DNA of 64,000 nucleotides from Streptomyces sp. Root1304 (GTDB lineage Bacteria; Actinomycetota; Actinomycetes; Streptomycetales; Streptomycetaceae). The stretch is from assembly GCF_001426405.1 (NCBI RefSeq), contig NZ_LMEP01000005.1, positions 252,809 through 316,808 on the forward strand, given 5' to 3'. Below the pieces are notes generated by a model. The model was not told the origin of the DNA. It saw nothing but the letters and a program-made list of their open reading frames with translations, and made no database searches. The position numbers were made by a program, and so were the translations under genes. Positions 44,674 to 53,377 of this stretch are shown here, piece by piece (position 1 is the first letter of the stretch; the number at the start of each line of letters is the position of its first letter).

Positions 44674-44809
44674 GACGCGGGGCGGGTTCCGCGCCGGCGG
44701 CCGGCCGGTCAGCCGGTGTCGAGAGGTTCTCCACACGCCGCTGCCAGGCTCCCCGGCACGCGTCCGCGACGGTCGGACGCACAGGACGAGCAGAGGGGTG
44801 GCCCGGCCC

Positions 44810-45190
44810 ATGCCGAGCGGGGAGCAGCAGGAGTTCGACGTCGCCGGCGGAGCCGGTCCGGTCGGCCGGGAGGAGTCCGGCCCCGAGGTGACCTTCGTCA
44901 ACCGGTTCACGGTCCACGGGGAGCCCGAGGAGTTCGAGGCGGTGTTCACCCGGACGTCCGCCTTCATGGCGCGGCAGCCCGGATTCGTCCGGCACAGTCT
45001 GCTGCGGGAGGTGGACGACCCGGAGCGCTATGTGAACCTCGCCGTGTGGACCGACCGGGACGCCTTCCGGCGGGCGGTGGCGCAGCCCGGGTTCGCCCCG
45101 CACGCCGCGGCGCTGCGGGCCCTGAGCCGGAGCGAGAACGGGCTGTTCACGGCCCGCCTCTCGGTGCGGGCCGGGACCCACGAGGCCTGA
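44810..45190 (+). CDS. ABM-domain monooxygenase (quinone-forming type)
   Basis: A 126-residue protein with a disordered N-terminus (1-28) and an antibiotic-biosynthesis monooxygenase fold (29-118): VTFVNRFTVHGEPEEFEAVF, the ARQPGFVRHSLLR strand, and YVNLAVWTDRDAF. The ABM family includes cofactor-free enzymes that oxidise anthrone-type polyketides to quinones. The ATG at 44810 follows AGGGGTGG. It lies 136 bases after the SARP gene on the same strand and is followed by two hairpins. Oxidation of the aromatic core is the expected role; a heme-degrading member of the same fold is the less likely alternative. Confidence 0.8.
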   Translation: MPSGEQQEFDVAGGAGPVGREESGPEVTFVNRFTVHGEPEEFEAVFTRTSAFMARQPGFVRHSLLREVDDPERYVNLAVWTDRDAFRRAVAQPGFAPHAAALRALSRSENGLFTARLSVRAGTHEA

Positions 45191-45191
45191 G

Positions 45192-45287
45192 CCGCCCGCC
45201 GGTCACGGCGGGCGGGCGGACCCACGCCCGGACCCCGTGCACACGAGCGGGCTCACGAGCCGGACCCCGGCCGGGAGCCGGGGTCCG
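45192..45287. terminator. Two consecutive hairpins between converging genes
   Basis: The first is CCGCCCGCCG / CGGCGGGCGG (45192-45215, 4-base loop). The second is CGGACCCCGGC / GCCGGGGTCCG (45261-45287, 5-base loop). Both stems are perfect. Together they should stop transcription from the monooxygenase gene and from the aminotransferase gene. Confidence 0.75.
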
Positions 45288-45307
45288 AGTCGGGGTCGGG
45301 AAGCGGG

Positions 45308-46417
45308 TCAGGAGAGGGTCGTGAGGACCTCGCGGAGGGCCTCCACGACCTTGTCCTGCTCCTCCGGGGCCAGCGAGGGGTACATGGGCAGCGAGAAGAT
45401 CTCGCGGGCGAGCCGCTCGGTGACCGGCAGGGAGCCCTCCCGGTGGCCGAGGTGGGCGAAGCCCGCCATCGTGTGGATCGGCCAGGGGTAGCTGATGTTC
45501 AGTTCGATGTCCCGCTCGCGGAGCGCCTCCATGATCGCGTCCCGGCGCGGATGGCGGACCACGTACACGTAGTACACGTGGTCGTTGCCCGGCGCGGTCC
45601 GCGGGAGGACGAGCCCGGTGTCGCCGAGCCCTTCGGCGTACCGCCGGGCGATCTCGCGGCGGGCCGCGACATAGCTGTCGAGCCGGCGGAGCTTGCGGCG
45701 CAGGATCTCGGCCTGGACCTCGTCGAGGCGGCTGTTGTGGGCGGGCAGGGCGGTGACGTAGTACCGCTCCTCCATGCCGTAGTACCGCAGGCGGCGCAGC
45801 CGGCCGTCGACCTCGTCGTCGGAGGTGAGGACCGCGCCGCCGTCCCCGTACGCGCCGAGGACCTTGGTCGGGTAGAACGAGAAGGCGGCGGCGGTGCCCA
45901 TGGTCCCGGCCGTGCGGCCGTGGTGGCGGGCTCCGTGGGCCTGGGCGCAGTCCTCGAGAACGGCCAGGCCGTGGCGGGCGGCCAGCTCCTCCAGGGGCGC
46001 CATGTCGACGCACTGGCCGTAGAGGTGGACCGGGAGCAGGCAGCGGGTGCGGGGGGTGAGGGCGGCCTCGACCTGCGAGACGTCCATGAGGTGGTCCTCG
46101 CCCACGTCGACGAAGACCGGGGTGGCTCCGGTGCCGACGATGGCGACGACGGTCGGGGCGGCGGTGTTGGAGACGGTGATCACCTCGTCCCCGGGTCCCA
46201 CTCCGAGGGCCTCCAGGCCGAGTTTGACGGCGTTGGTGCCGTTGTCCACCCCGACGCAGTGCCGGGCCCCGAGGCGGGCGGCGAACTCCTCCTCGAACGA
46301 CCGGACGCTGTCGGCGAGGACCAGCCGGCCCGAGCCGAAGACGGTGTCCACCGCGTCGAGGATCTCCTCGCGCTCCGCCGCGTACTCGTCCAGATATCCC
46401 CATACACGAATGGTCAC
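45308..46417 (-). CDS. NDP-hexose 3-aminotransferase (DegT/DnrJ/EryC1 family, EvaB type)
   Basis: A 369-residue PLP enzyme with Lys185 in [16 protein letters not shown] as the cofactor lysine and the [16 protein letters not shown] opening of sugar aminotransferases. It closely follows the layout of the vancosamine-pathway enzyme EvaB, which converts the 3-keto sugar made by 2,3-dehydration to a 3-amino sugar. GTG 46417 has GGAG 7 bases upstream; an ATG at 46423 is only one base from that site. The promoter region upstream has three SARP-type heptamers. It is transcribed away from the nucleotidyltransferase gene. Confidence 0.9.
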   Translation of the reverse strand: MTIRVWGYLDEYAAEREEILDAVDTVFGSGRLVLADSVRSFEEEFAARLGARHCVGVDNGTNAVKLGLEALGVGPGDEVITVSNTAAPTVVAIVGTGATPVFVDVGEDHLMDVSQVEAALTPRTRCLLPVHLYGQCVDMAPLEELAARHGLAVLEDCAQAHGARHHGRTAGTMGTAAAFSFYPTKVLGAYGDGGAVLTSDDEVDGRLRRLRYYGMEERYYVTALPAHNSRLDEVQAEILRRKLRRLDSYVAARREIARRYAEGLGDTGLVLPRTAPGNDHVYYVYVVRHPRRDAIMEALRERDIELNISYPWPIHTMAGFAHLGHREGSLPVTERLAREIFSLPMYPSLAPEEQDKVVEALREVLTTLS

Positions 46418-46450
46418 AGACATTCTCCATTTCCGCTCGGATGCGCACAT

Positions 46451-46493
46451 ATCTCAGCGGATCGTCCTCGCATCCAGCTCGATTGCACCTCGA
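46451..46493 (-). promoter_or_regulatory. SARP-type promoter of the aminotransferase gene
   Basis: On the minus strand: TCGAGGT (46493-46487), TCGAGCT (46482-46476) and GCGAGGA (46471-46465), exactly 11 bases apart. Eight bases later comes TGAGAT (46456-46451), a fair -10. SARP activators such as DnrI and ActII-ORF4 are known to bind TCGAG-type heptamers in this arrangement, in place of a -35. The predicted 5' leader is about 27 bases. Confidence 0.75.
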
Positions 46494-46509
46494 CTCGGCA
46501 TTTCCGTCC

Positions 46510-46539
46510 TTGTGACCCCCGATATCGCCTGGATAGCAT
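46510..46539 (+). promoter_or_regulatory. Predicted promoter of the nucleotidyltransferase gene
   Basis: TTGTGA (46510-46515), 18-base spacer, TAGCAT (46534-46539). The start codon begins at 46547, 7 bases after the -10, so the transcript would begin at or next to the ATG. No ribosome site precedes that ATG, which supports a leaderless mRNA. Confidence 0.5.
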
Positions 46540-46546
46540 CGCGGCC

Positions 46547-47428
46547 ATGAAAGGAATCATTCTGGCCGGAGGTACGGGAAGCCGTTTGCATCCGATCACG
46601 CTGGCCGTTTCCAAGCAGCTCCTGCCGGTCGGCGACAAACCGATGATCTACTACCCGCTGTCGGTGCTGATGCTGGCGGACATCAGGGACATCCTCATCA
46701 TCAGCACCCCTCATGACCTGCCGCAGTTCCGGCGCCTGCTCGGCGACGGCAGCCAGCTCGGGCTTCGCATCGACTACGCGGAGCAGCCCAAGCCGAACGG
46801 CATCGCGGAGGCCTTCGTCATCGGCGCCGACCATATCGGGGACGATTCCGTGGCGCTGGTGCTCGGCGACAACATATTCCACGGACATTCCTTCTCCGAA
46901 GTACTCAGAAAAGAGCGGGAGAACCTCGACGGGTGCCTTCTCTTCGGTTACGAGGTGCACGATCCCGAGCGGTACGGGGTCGGCGAGACCGATGAGGACG
47001 GAATGCTGATATCCATCGAGGAGAAGCCGGACCGGCCCCGCTCGAACCGTGCGATCACCGGCCTCTACTTCTACGACAACGACGTGGTCGAGCGGGCCGC
47101 CGCGCTGCGGCCCTCGGCACGCGGCGAGCTGGAGATCACCGATCTGAACCGGGTGTACATGGAGCGCGGGCGGGCCCGGCTGAGGGAGCTCGGCCGGGGC
47201 TTCGCCTGGCTGGACACCGGGACCCCGGAGTCGCTGCTCCAGGCGGCCCAGTACGTGCGCACCCTGGAGGAGCGTCAGGGGGTGCGGATCGCCTGCGTCG
47301 AGGAGGTGGCCCTGCGGCGGGGCTTCATCGGTCCCGAGGAGTGCCACCGGCTGGGGGCCCGGCTCGGGAACTCGGAGTACGGGCGCTATGTGATGGCCAT
47401 CGCCGGGGAGCACCCCTCCGCGGTGTGA
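46547..47428 (+). CDS. rmlA: Glucose-1-phosphate thymidylyltransferase
   Basis: A 293-residue nucleotidyltransferase that makes dTDP-glucose from dTTP and glucose-1-phosphate, the first step to deoxysugars. The signature [12 protein letters not shown] (residues 7-18), [11 protein letters not shown] and the LGDNIFHG and EKPDRPRS motifs are all present, with normal length. The start has no ribosome site and sits 7 bases after a -10-like hexamer, so it may be translated from a leaderless transcript. It converges on the N-methyltransferase gene with only 17 bases between, and a hairpin spans both 3' ends. It serves the deoxysugar genes of this cluster. Confidence 0.95.
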   Translation: MKGIILAGGTGSRLHPITLAVSKQLLPVGDKPMIYYPLSVLMLADIRDILIISTPHDLPQFRRLLGDGSQLGLRIDYAEQPKPNGIAEAFVIGADHIGDDSVALVLGDNIFHGHSFSEVLRKERENLDGCLLFGYEVHDPERYGVGETDEDGMLISIEEKPDRPRSNRAITGLYFYDNDVVERAAALRPSARGELEITDLNRVYMERGRARLRELGRGFAWLDTGTPESLLQAAQYVRTLEERQGVRIACVEEVALRRGFIGPEECHRLGARLGNSEYGRYVMAIAGEHPSAV

Positions 47429-47442
47429 GGGTGCTCCCCGGC
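47402..47442. terminator. Hairpin overlapping the rmlA 3' end
   Basis: A perfect 14-base stem (GCCGGGGAGCACCC and its complement) around a 13-base loop that contains the rmlA stop codon. The right arm lies between the two converging stops, so one structure can end both transcripts. Confidence 0.75.
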
Positions 47443-47445
47443 GTC

Positions 47446-48156
47446 TCAGGGGCGGCGCGCGACGAAGAGTCCGCGTGCCGTCCACTCCGGCCGGACGTAC
47501 TCCGCCGGGCACCCGGCGTCCGCGAAGGCGGACAGGTACTCGTCCAGGGTGAACAGGGTGAGGAGGTCGACCTCGGTGAACTCCCTGATGCCGGCGGCCT
47601 CGCCGACCACGAACCGGACCTCCATCCGCGTGGTGCGGCCCTCGCGGGTGGAGTGCGAGACCCGGGCGACGGTCCGGTGCTCGTCGCTCGCCAGGTCGCC
47701 GGCGACGTAGCCGTCGAGGAACCGCTCGGGGAACCACCAGGGTTCGACGACGAGCACTCCTCCGGGGCGCAGGTGCCGGGCCATGGCGGCGACCGCCTGC
47801 CGCATGTCCGGCACGGACCTCAGATAGCCGATGGCGGTGAAGAGGCACACCACGGCGTCGAAGGTTCGGCCGAGGCCGAAGGCGCGCATGTCGCCCTGGT
47901 GGAGGGGGACTCCGGGGAGCCGGGCTGCGGCGCGTTCCAGCATGGCCGCGGAGAGTTCGAGCCCCTCGGTGTGGGCGAAGAGGCCGTCGAAGGCCTCCAG
48001 GTGGGCGCCGGTGCCGCAGGCGACGTCCAGCAGGGAGTCGGCGGCGGGCAGCCGGTCCCGGATGAGACGGGTGACGTCGGCGGCCTCGGCCGACCAGTCC
48101 TTGCCGCGGGACCGGTAGACAAGTTCGTAGACGTCCGCCAGGTCGTGGCCGTACAT
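47446..48156 (-). CDS. Sugar N,N-dimethyltransferase (DesVI/TylM1 type)
   Basis: A 236-residue SAM methyltransferase. It opens MYGHDLADVYELVYRSRGKDW as in DesVI/TylM1, has the SAM motif LLDVACGTG (near 44-52), QGDMRAF and the family's PWWFPERF (near 125-132). Enzymes of this type put two methyl groups on the amino group of dTDP-amino sugars. AAGGAGG sits 4-5 bases before ATG 48156. It is 59 bases downstream of the cyclase gene on the same strand. With the EvaB-type aminotransferase it implies a dimethylamino sugar. Confidence 0.88.
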   Translation of the reverse strand: MYGHDLADVYELVYRSRGKDWSAEAADVTRLIRDRLPAADSLLDVACGTGAHLEAFDGLFAHTEGLELSAAMLERAAARLPGVPLHQGDMRAFGLGRTFDAVVCLFTAIGYLRSVPDMRQAVAAMARHLRPGGVLVVEPWWFPERFLDGYVAGDLASDEHRTVARVSHSTREGRTTRMEVRFVVGEAAGIREFTEVDLLTLFTLDEYLSAFADAGCPAEYVRPEWTARGLFVARRP

Positions 48157-48215
48157 CGGCCTCCTTCGGAGGGGTCGGGTCGTGGGTACGGAAGCGGCGC
48201 CGGACGCCGGTGGTG

Positions 48216-48995
48216 TCACTCCTCGACGAGGGCGACCGCGCGGGCCCAGCCGGCCCCGGCGCCGGCGATCTTCACCGGAAGGCAGGAGACCTGGAAGCCG
48301 TACGGTCCGGGGAGCGCCTCCAGGTTGTCCAGCCGCTCGATCTGGCAGTACTCGCGGTCCCGGCCGATCATGTGCGCGGGCCAGAGCACATCGGGGTCAC
48401 CGGTGGCCCGGTAGCGGGCGATGATGTCGCCGAAGGGGGCGTCCAGGCTGAACGCGTCCGTTCCGATGACCCGGACGCCGAGGTCGAGGAGGAGGTGGAC
48501 GGCGGGGCCGTCGAGGCCGGCGAAGTCGGTGAAGTACCGGGCGGTCCCCCGGTGGCGCTGGGCGCCGGTGTGCAGCAGGACGATGTCCTTCGGGTCCGGG
48601 ACGCGGCCGATGCGGGCGAACTCCTTCTCCAGGCGGTCCGCGCCGATGACGCCGGGCGGCACGTCGGTGAGGTCCAGCACCGTTCCCGGGCGCAGGAACC
48701 AGTCCAACGGCAGCTGGTCGATGTTCCGGGGCACGCCGTCGCCGTAGCCCGCCCGGGATCCGTAGTGGGAGGGCGCGTCCACATGGGTGCCGGTGTGGGT
48801 GGTGAGCGTGAGGCGGTCGAGGGACAGGAACTCGCCGTCGGGGAGTTCGTCGGGGTCGAAGGAGACGCCGAAGTGGGTGCGCATCTCCTCGCTCATGTGC
48901 AGGGCGCCCTCGCGGGGGGTGAGGACGTGGTGCTCGACGGGATCGGGTTCCCAGAGCGCCGCGTCCACCGCCGAGGACAGGTCGATGAGCCTCAC
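48216..48995 (-). CDS. PF04199-type cyclase family protein
   Basis: A 259-residue protein of the cyclase/kynurenine-formamidase-like family. The metal motif H-T-G-T-H-V-D-A-P (near residues 70-78) is intact, as are the later LLHTG and DAFSLDAPF segments. Members in aromatic polyketide clusters are implicated in late ring closure (for example OxyN-like proteins). GTG 48995 follows GGAGG by 6 bases. It is co-transcribed with the N-methyltransferase and divergent from the NTF2-fold gene. Ring cyclisation is likely; a hydrolase role on a sugar or amide cannot be excluded. Confidence 0.8.
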   Translation of the reverse strand: MRLIDLSSAVDAALWEPDPVEHHVLTPREGALHMSEEMRTHFGVSFDPDELPDGEFLSLDRLTLTTHTGTHVDAPSHYGSRAGYGDGVPRNIDQLPLDWFLRPGTVLDLTDVPPGVIGADRLEKEFARIGRVPDPKDIVLLHTGAQRHRGTARYFTDFAGLDGPAVHLLLDLGVRVIGTDAFSLDAPFGDIIARYRATGDPDVLWPAHMIGRDREYCQIERLDNLEALPGPYGFQVSCLPVKIAGAGAGWARAVALVEE

Positions 48996-49052
48996 GGCGC
49001 ACCTCCAGGGGATCGGGGCCGGGTTCAGGGTCGGCATCCTCGCGGGCGGGGC

Positions 49053-49081
49053 CGGAGCGACGGTCGAGCCGGGCTGGAGTC
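49053..49081 (+). promoter_or_regulatory. Possible SARP heptamers upstream of the NTF2-fold gene
   Basis: CGGAGCG (49053-49059), TCGAGCC (49064-49070) and TGGAGTC (49075-49081) are 11 bases apart. Only the middle one is a clean TCGAG, and no good -10 follows at 8 bases, so this may be chance in GC-rich DNA. Confidence 0.35.
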
Positions 49082-49170
49082 CGGGGCCCGCCGGGCACGA
49101 GTCCGGTTCCAAGGGGCCGGGCGAGCATCGGAGGAAGCGGCCCGCGACCGGCGGGCGAGGAGGGAGACCC

Positions 49171-49608
49171 GTGAGCGAGACCGTCAGCACGGCGTACGCG
49201 TCGCTGTGCGCCGACATCCAGCGGTTCCATGCCCGGCAGATGCGGCTGCTGGACTCGGGCGACGCCGAGGGCTGGGCCGCCACCTTCACCGAGGACGGGC
49301 TGTTCGCACCGCCCTCGCTGCCCGAGCCCGTCCGCGGGCGGGCCGCCCTGGCGGCGGGCGTCCGCGCGGCGCACAAGGAGCTCGCCGCCGCCGGTGAGGT
49401 GCGCCGGCACGTGCTGACCACGGCCGAGGTGGACGAGCCCGACGCGGACGGCGCGGTGCGGGTGCGCTCGTACGTGCAGGTGGTGGCGACGCTGCGGGAC
49501 CAGGCGCCGCGCCTGCTCCTGATGTGCGTGTGCGAGGACGTGCTGGTCGTGGAGGACGGCGCGTGGCGGGTGCGCGAACGGTACGTGACCCGCGACGACC
49601 GGCCCTGA
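49171..49608 (+). CDS. SnoaL-like NTF2-fold protein
   Basis: A 145-residue cone-shaped NTF2-fold protein: helix RFHARQMRLLDSGDAEGWAATF split at a Gly, then the FTEDGLFAPP strand and the C-terminal VLVVEDGAWRVRERYV strands. This fold includes SnoaL-type polyketide cyclases and small hydroxylases of aromatic polyketide clusters. GTG 49171 follows GAGGAGGGAG. It stands alone on the plus strand, divergent from the PF04199 cyclase gene. A role in ring closure or hydroxylation of the aglycone is likely but not settled. Confidence 0.75.
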   Translation: MSETVSTAYASLCADIQRFHARQMRLLDSGDAEGWAATFTEDGLFAPPSLPEPVRGRAALAAGVRAAHKELAAAGEVRRHVLTTAEVDEPDADGAVRVRSYVQVVATLRDQAPRLLLMCVCEDVLVVEDGAWRVRERYVTRDDRP

Positions 49609-49629
49609 GCGGGCGCCCGGGAGGCGGAC

Positions 49630-49668
49630 GAGCCCGGTGGGACGTCGTGGTGACGTCCCACCGGGCTC
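49630..49668. terminator. Strong hairpin between converging genes
   Basis: A perfect 17-base stem (GAGCCCGGTGGGACGTC and complement) with a 5-base loop, ending the NTF2-fold gene and the six-gene sugar operon that comes from the right. Confidence 0.85.
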
Positions 49669-49689
49669 GCGCGTACCGCGGGGCTCCCG

Positions 49690-50955
49690 TCAGCGGAGGG
49701 TGTCGGCCGAGACGACCGCGGGCTTGGGGAAGGGCAGGACGAACCGGCCTCCGGCCCGCAGGAAGTCCGCCTCCTTGCGGAGGATCTCGTCCGCGTAGTT
49801 CCACGCCAGCATCAGATAGACGTCGGGCGGGTCGCTCCGGGCGTCGCCGGGGCTGCGCACCGGGATGTGGGTGCCGGGCAGGACCTTGCCCTGTTTCAGC
49901 GTGGTGGTGTCGGTGCAGTAGGCCACCTCGTCGGCCCCGAGGCCGCAGACGTTGAGGATCGTGGTGCCCTTCGCCGAGGCCCCGTAGCCGGCGATCCGCT
50001 CCCCCTCCGCGATCAGGGAGCGGACCAGGGCGGGAAGCTCCTCGCGGACGTTCCGGACGCCCCGGGCGAACTCCCGGTAGGCGGCGTCGGAGCCGAGCCC
50101 GGCCCGTTCCTCGGCCGCCCTCAGCGCGCCGACCGCGTCGGTGACGGGGCGACGGGCCTCGGTCCTTCCCACGAGGACCAGGAGGGAGCCGCCGTGGACC
50201 GGGAGCCGCTCGACGTCGAAGAGGCTCAGTCCGTGCCGGGTGAAGAGGGTGTCGAGGGTGCGGACGAGGAAGTACGACAGGTGCTCGTGGTAGATGGTGT
50301 CGAAGGCGTACTTCTCCAGCAGGTCGACCGCGTACGGGACTTCGACGGCGAACACCCCGTCGGGCGCGAGCAGGGCGCGCACCCCGGCGAGGACTCCGGC
50401 GAGGTCGTCGATGTGGGCGAAGACGTGGCGGCCGAGGACGAGGCGCGCGGGGCCGTGGGAGCGGCGTACTGCGGAGGCGGTGGCCTCGGTGAAGAACTCG
50501 GGCAGGGTGGGGATGCCGCGGGCGTCGGCGACGGCCGCGAGGTTGCGGGCGGGGTCCACGCCGAGCACGCGGCACCCCTGGCGGGCGAAGGCCTCCAGTT
50601 GCTGGCCGGTGTTGCTGCCCAGTTCCACGACCAGGTCGCCGGCGGCGAACCCGGCGCGCTCCCGGCAGGTGGTGGCGACGAACTCCATGTGCCGGGTGAT
50701 GGTCTCCGAGTCGGAGGTGACGTAGCTGTACGTGCGGTACATCACCTCGGGGTCGACGACGTGGGTGACGCTCATCAGCCGGCAGGAGCGGCAGGAGATC
50801 ACGCCGAGCGGGTAGGCCGGCTCGTCCTCGTAGGAGGCGGCCGGTTCCAGGAACGCGTTGGCCAGCGGCACCTCGCCGAGGTCGACCACGTCCTGCCAGT
50901 CCGAACCACCGCACACCCGGCAGCTGGTGACGGGCCGTACGTTCTGGGCGTTCAT
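49690..50955 (-). CDS. Second sugar C-methyltransferase (TylCIII/NovU family)
   Basis: A 421-residue three-domain SAM methyltransferase: an N-terminal zinc part with two Cys pairs (CRVCGG and CRSC, residues 12-55), a central SAM domain (LVVELGSNTG near 106-115) and a C-terminal part with GYGASAKGTT and the WNYADEI segment. It belongs to the same superfamily as the 3-C-methyltransferase at 54043-55254 but is clearly divergent. It may act at C-3, C-4 or C-5 of another sugar in the pathway. The ATG at 50955 overlaps the dehydratase stop (ATGA). Last gene of the sugar operon. Confidence 0.85.
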   Translation of the reverse strand: MNAQNVRPVTSCRVCGGSDWQDVVDLGEVPLANAFLEPAASYEDEPAYPLGVISCRSCRLMSVTHVVDPEVMYRTYSYVTSDSETITRHMEFVATTCRERAGFAAGDLVVELGSNTGQQLEAFARQGCRVLGVDPARNLAAVADARGIPTLPEFFTEATASAVRRSHGPARLVLGRHVFAHIDDLAGVLAGVRALLAPDGVFAVEVPYAVDLLEKYAFDTIYHEHLSYFLVRTLDTLFTRHGLSLFDVERLPVHGGSLLVLVGRTEARRPVTDAVGALRAAEERAGLGSDAAYREFARGVRNVREELPALVRSLIAEGERIAGYGASAKGTTILNVCGLGADEVAYCTDTTTLKQGKVLPGTHIPVRSPGDARSDPPDVYLMLAWNYADEILRKEADFLRAGGRFVLPFPKPAVVSADTLR

Positions 50956-52439
50956 GCCCGGTCCTTCCTCTCCGTGGCCGGCGCCGGTGCGTCCGGCATC
51001 AGCAGGCTCTGCAGACAGGCCACCAGGCTGCGCGCCTGGATGTTCAGGTAGTGGCTGTGCCGCAGCAGCTCGACGAGCTGGTGGACGGTCATCCACCGGT
51101 AGTCGGGGTCGTCGGGCGGGACGTCGACGTCGGTGTCGACGATCAGATAGCGGTTGCGCGCGTGGTGGAAACGGCCGCCCTCCTCGGAGAGGACCGACTG
51201 GAAGCGGATCCGCGACGGGTCCGCGCCCTCCACCGCGTCGAGGTAGCGGGGGCGGGCGCTCCTCGGCAGGTGCTCGTAGGAGGCGGGGGTGCACTGGACG
51301 GTCGGCGCCAGCTCGACCACGTCCATGTAGCCCGCTTCGACCCGGGCGTTCATCAGGACGTGCAGGACTCCGTCGAAGGAGCGGGTGAGGAAGGCGACGA
51401 CACCGGTGCCGTGCGGTTCGATCATCGGCTGGGACCAGTGGGCGACCTCCCGGCCGCCGGCCTCCACGCGGACTCCGATGACGTCGAAGAAGGCTCCGGA
51501 GGCGTGCGAGACACGTTCGGGGGTGCGGTGCCAGCCGGGCAGCCCGGCCAGCGGGACGCGGCGGGCGTGGACCTCGGTGCGGGTTCGGGCCTCGGTGATC
51601 CAGCTGAGGACGGCGCCCGAGGGGTGCCGGACACCGGCCGAGGGGTCGCAGGAACGGAAGAGGGCCGCCCGGAAGGGGTCGGTGGGCGGGCCGAGTTCCC
51701 GGGCCAGCTCGGCGTGGGCGAAGGGCAGACAGGACAGGACCGTGCGGGCGTCCATGTTGACCACGTCGTCCTCGGCGAGGAGCCGGTGGAGTTGCCCGAG
51801 GGTCAGCCAGTGGAAGCCCTCGTGGACCTCCACCTCGCCGTGCGCCTCGACCACCATGTTCCGGTTCCGTTTGTGGTGGAAGGCGGAACCCTGTTCGGAC
51901 TGCCGTACGTCGACGAGCGGGCCGTGGGCTCCGGGACTGCGGAACCGGTCGAGGTAGGGGACGGGCCGGCCGCCGTGGACGCCGGTGTAGTTGCTGCGGG
52001 TGGCCTGGACGGTCGGGGAGATCTGTACGCCGTTGGCGTTGCCGGGCTCGACCTTGGCCTGCATCAGGCAGTGCAGGACGCCGTCGAACTCCTTGACCAG
52101 GATGCCCAGCACGCCGACCTCGGGCTGGTTGATGATCGGCTGGCTCCACGCCGGGACCGGTCCGGCCGGCATCCGCACGTCGAGGCCCTCCACCGTGAAG
52201 AAGCCTCCGGTGTGGTGGCGCAGGTTGCCGGTGCCGGGCTCGGTCTCCCAGCCGGTGAGCTCGTCGAGCGGCACCCGCTCCACCCGGGTGAAGGTGCGTG
52301 CGGACGCCGCGGCGTACCAGTCGTGGAACGCCTCGTACGAGCTGCGCCCGCCCTCGCGGGCGGCCGCGGAGGCGGCGACGCGCAAGGGGGTGGCGGCGTC
52401 GCGCGGGCGGCTCGCGGTGCGCGTGATGGCTGCGGTCAT
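50952..52439 (-). CDS. dTDP-4-keto-6-deoxyhexose 2,3-dehydratase (EvaA type)
   Basis: A 495-residue protein made of two tandem repeats, as in EvaA/TylX3/DnmT. The two halves each carry an NLRHHTGGFF- or SHASGAFF-like strand, a W-S-Q-P segment (WSQPIINQPE; WSQPMIEPHG) and an RNRNMVV / RNRYLIV segment. The enzyme removes water across C-2/C-3 to give the 3,4-diketo sugar, committing to 2-deoxysugars. The ATG at 52439 follows GGAGCAGCC and overlaps the ketoreductase stop. It feeds the EvaB-type aminotransferase. Confidence 0.93.
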   Translation of the reverse strand: MTAAITRTASRPRDAATPLRVAASAAAREGGRSSYEAFHDWYAAASARTFTRVERVPLDELTGWETEPGTGNLRHHTGGFFTVEGLDVRMPAGPVPAWSQPIINQPEVGVLGILVKEFDGVLHCLMQAKVEPGNANGVQISPTVQATRSNYTGVHGGRPVPYLDRFRSPGAHGPLVDVRQSEQGSAFHHKRNRNMVVEAHGEVEVHEGFHWLTLGQLHRLLAEDDVVNMDARTVLSCLPFAHAELARELGPPTDPFRAALFRSCDPSAGVRHPSGAVLSWITEARTRTEVHARRVPLAGLPGWHRTPERVSHASGAFFDVIGVRVEAGGREVAHWSQPMIEPHGTGVVAFLTRSFDGVLHVLMNARVEAGYMDVVELAPTVQCTPASYEHLPRSARPRYLDAVEGADPSRIRFQSVLSEEGGRFHHARNRYLIVDTDVDVPPDDPDYRWMTVHQLVELLRHSHYLNIQARSLVACLQSLLMPDAPAPATERKDRA

Positions 52440-53377
52440 GGCTGCTCCACTGGGTGGTCCGCGCGGGACGCGTCCCACATGTCCTTGATCGATTCGGGCA
52501 GGTCCAGGGCCGGGCGCCAGCCCAGCGACCGGGCCGCGCGGCCGATGTCGACACGGGTCCAGTCGCCGCCCCGGGACTCGACCGGTGCGGTACGGAGCCG
52601 GACGGCGCCCGGCGGGGGTCCGGCCGCGGCGACGAGCAGGTCGAGCAGGCGGGCCACCGGTACGGCTTCGCCGCGGCCCACGTTGATCACCTGTCCGACG
52701 ACGGGGGCGGTCGCGGCGGCGAGGACGGCGGCGGCCAGGTCCCGCACGTCCAGGAAGTCCCGGCGGGCGTCGGCGACGGTCAGTTCGGCGGGCCGTTCTG
52801 GGGTGGCGGCGAGCAGCCGCCGGAGCGCGGCGCCGAGGAAGCCGACCTCGGCGCCCGGGCCGCAGAGGTTGACCACGCGCAGGACCACCCCGTCCACCAG
52901 CCCCGCGCGGGTGGCGTCGAGGACGGCCTCGGCCCCGGCGAGCTTGCTGCGCCCGTACGCGGTGACCGGGCGGGGCGCCCGGGTCTCCTCGGCGGCGGTG
53001 CCGACGGGCAGCGGGCCGTACTCGTGGACGGAGCCGATCTGCACCAGGCGGATCCGGTCCGGCAGCCGGGCCAGCGCGGCGAGCAGGTTCTCCACGAGGC
53101 GGGCGTGGACGCGGTCGTTCTCCGCCTCGCCGGTGACCCAGCCGCCGGTCGCGTTGACGACGGTGTCCACACGGGCGGCGGCCAGCAGGCCGGCGAGCTC
53201 GGCGGGGTCGGTGGCCGCCGCGTCCAGGGCGAGGAACCGGCCGGTCGTGTCCGGGGGGCGGCGGCGGGCCACCCGGAGGACGGGCGAGCCCGCCGCCGCG
53301 AACGCGGCGGTCACCGCGCGGCCCACGCAGCCCGTCGCGCCGAACACGGCGACGGCGGGCCGTCGACCGGCGGTCAC
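52436..53377 (-). CDS. dTDP-4-keto-sugar 4-ketoreductase (SDR, EvaE type)
   Basis: A 313-residue extended SDR with the NAD(P) motif GATGCVGR (residues 13-20) and the YGRSK active-site Tyr/Lys. Sequence around GSVHEYGPLP and RRDFLDVRDLA is typical of 4-ketoreductases of deoxysugar pathways. GTG 53377 forms a GTGA overlap with the epimerase stop. It should reduce the C-4 ketone as a late sugar step; the stereochemistry at C-4 cannot be read here. Confidence 0.87.
   Translation of the reverse strand: MTAGRRPAVAVFGATGCVGRAVTAAFAAAGSPVLRVARRRPPDTTGRFLALDAAATDPAELAGLLAAARVDTVVNATGGWVTGEAENDRVHARLVENLLAALARLPDRIRLVQIGSVHEYGPLPVGTAAEETRAPRPVTAYGRSKLAGAEAVLDATRAGLVDGVVLRVVNLCGPGAEVGFLGAALRRLLAATPERPAELTVADARRDFLDVRDLAAAVLAAATAPVVGQVINVGRGEAVPVARLLDLLVAAAGPPPGAVRLRTAPVESRGGDWTRVDIGRAARSLGWRPALDLPESIKDMWDASRADHPVEQP

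Noticed and set aside
49097-49103. Fourth SARP heptamer before the NTF2-fold gene
   Set aside because: ACGAGTC falls on the 11-base grid only if one repeat is missing, and no -10 follows at 8 bases. In GC-rich DNA GAG triplets recur by chance.
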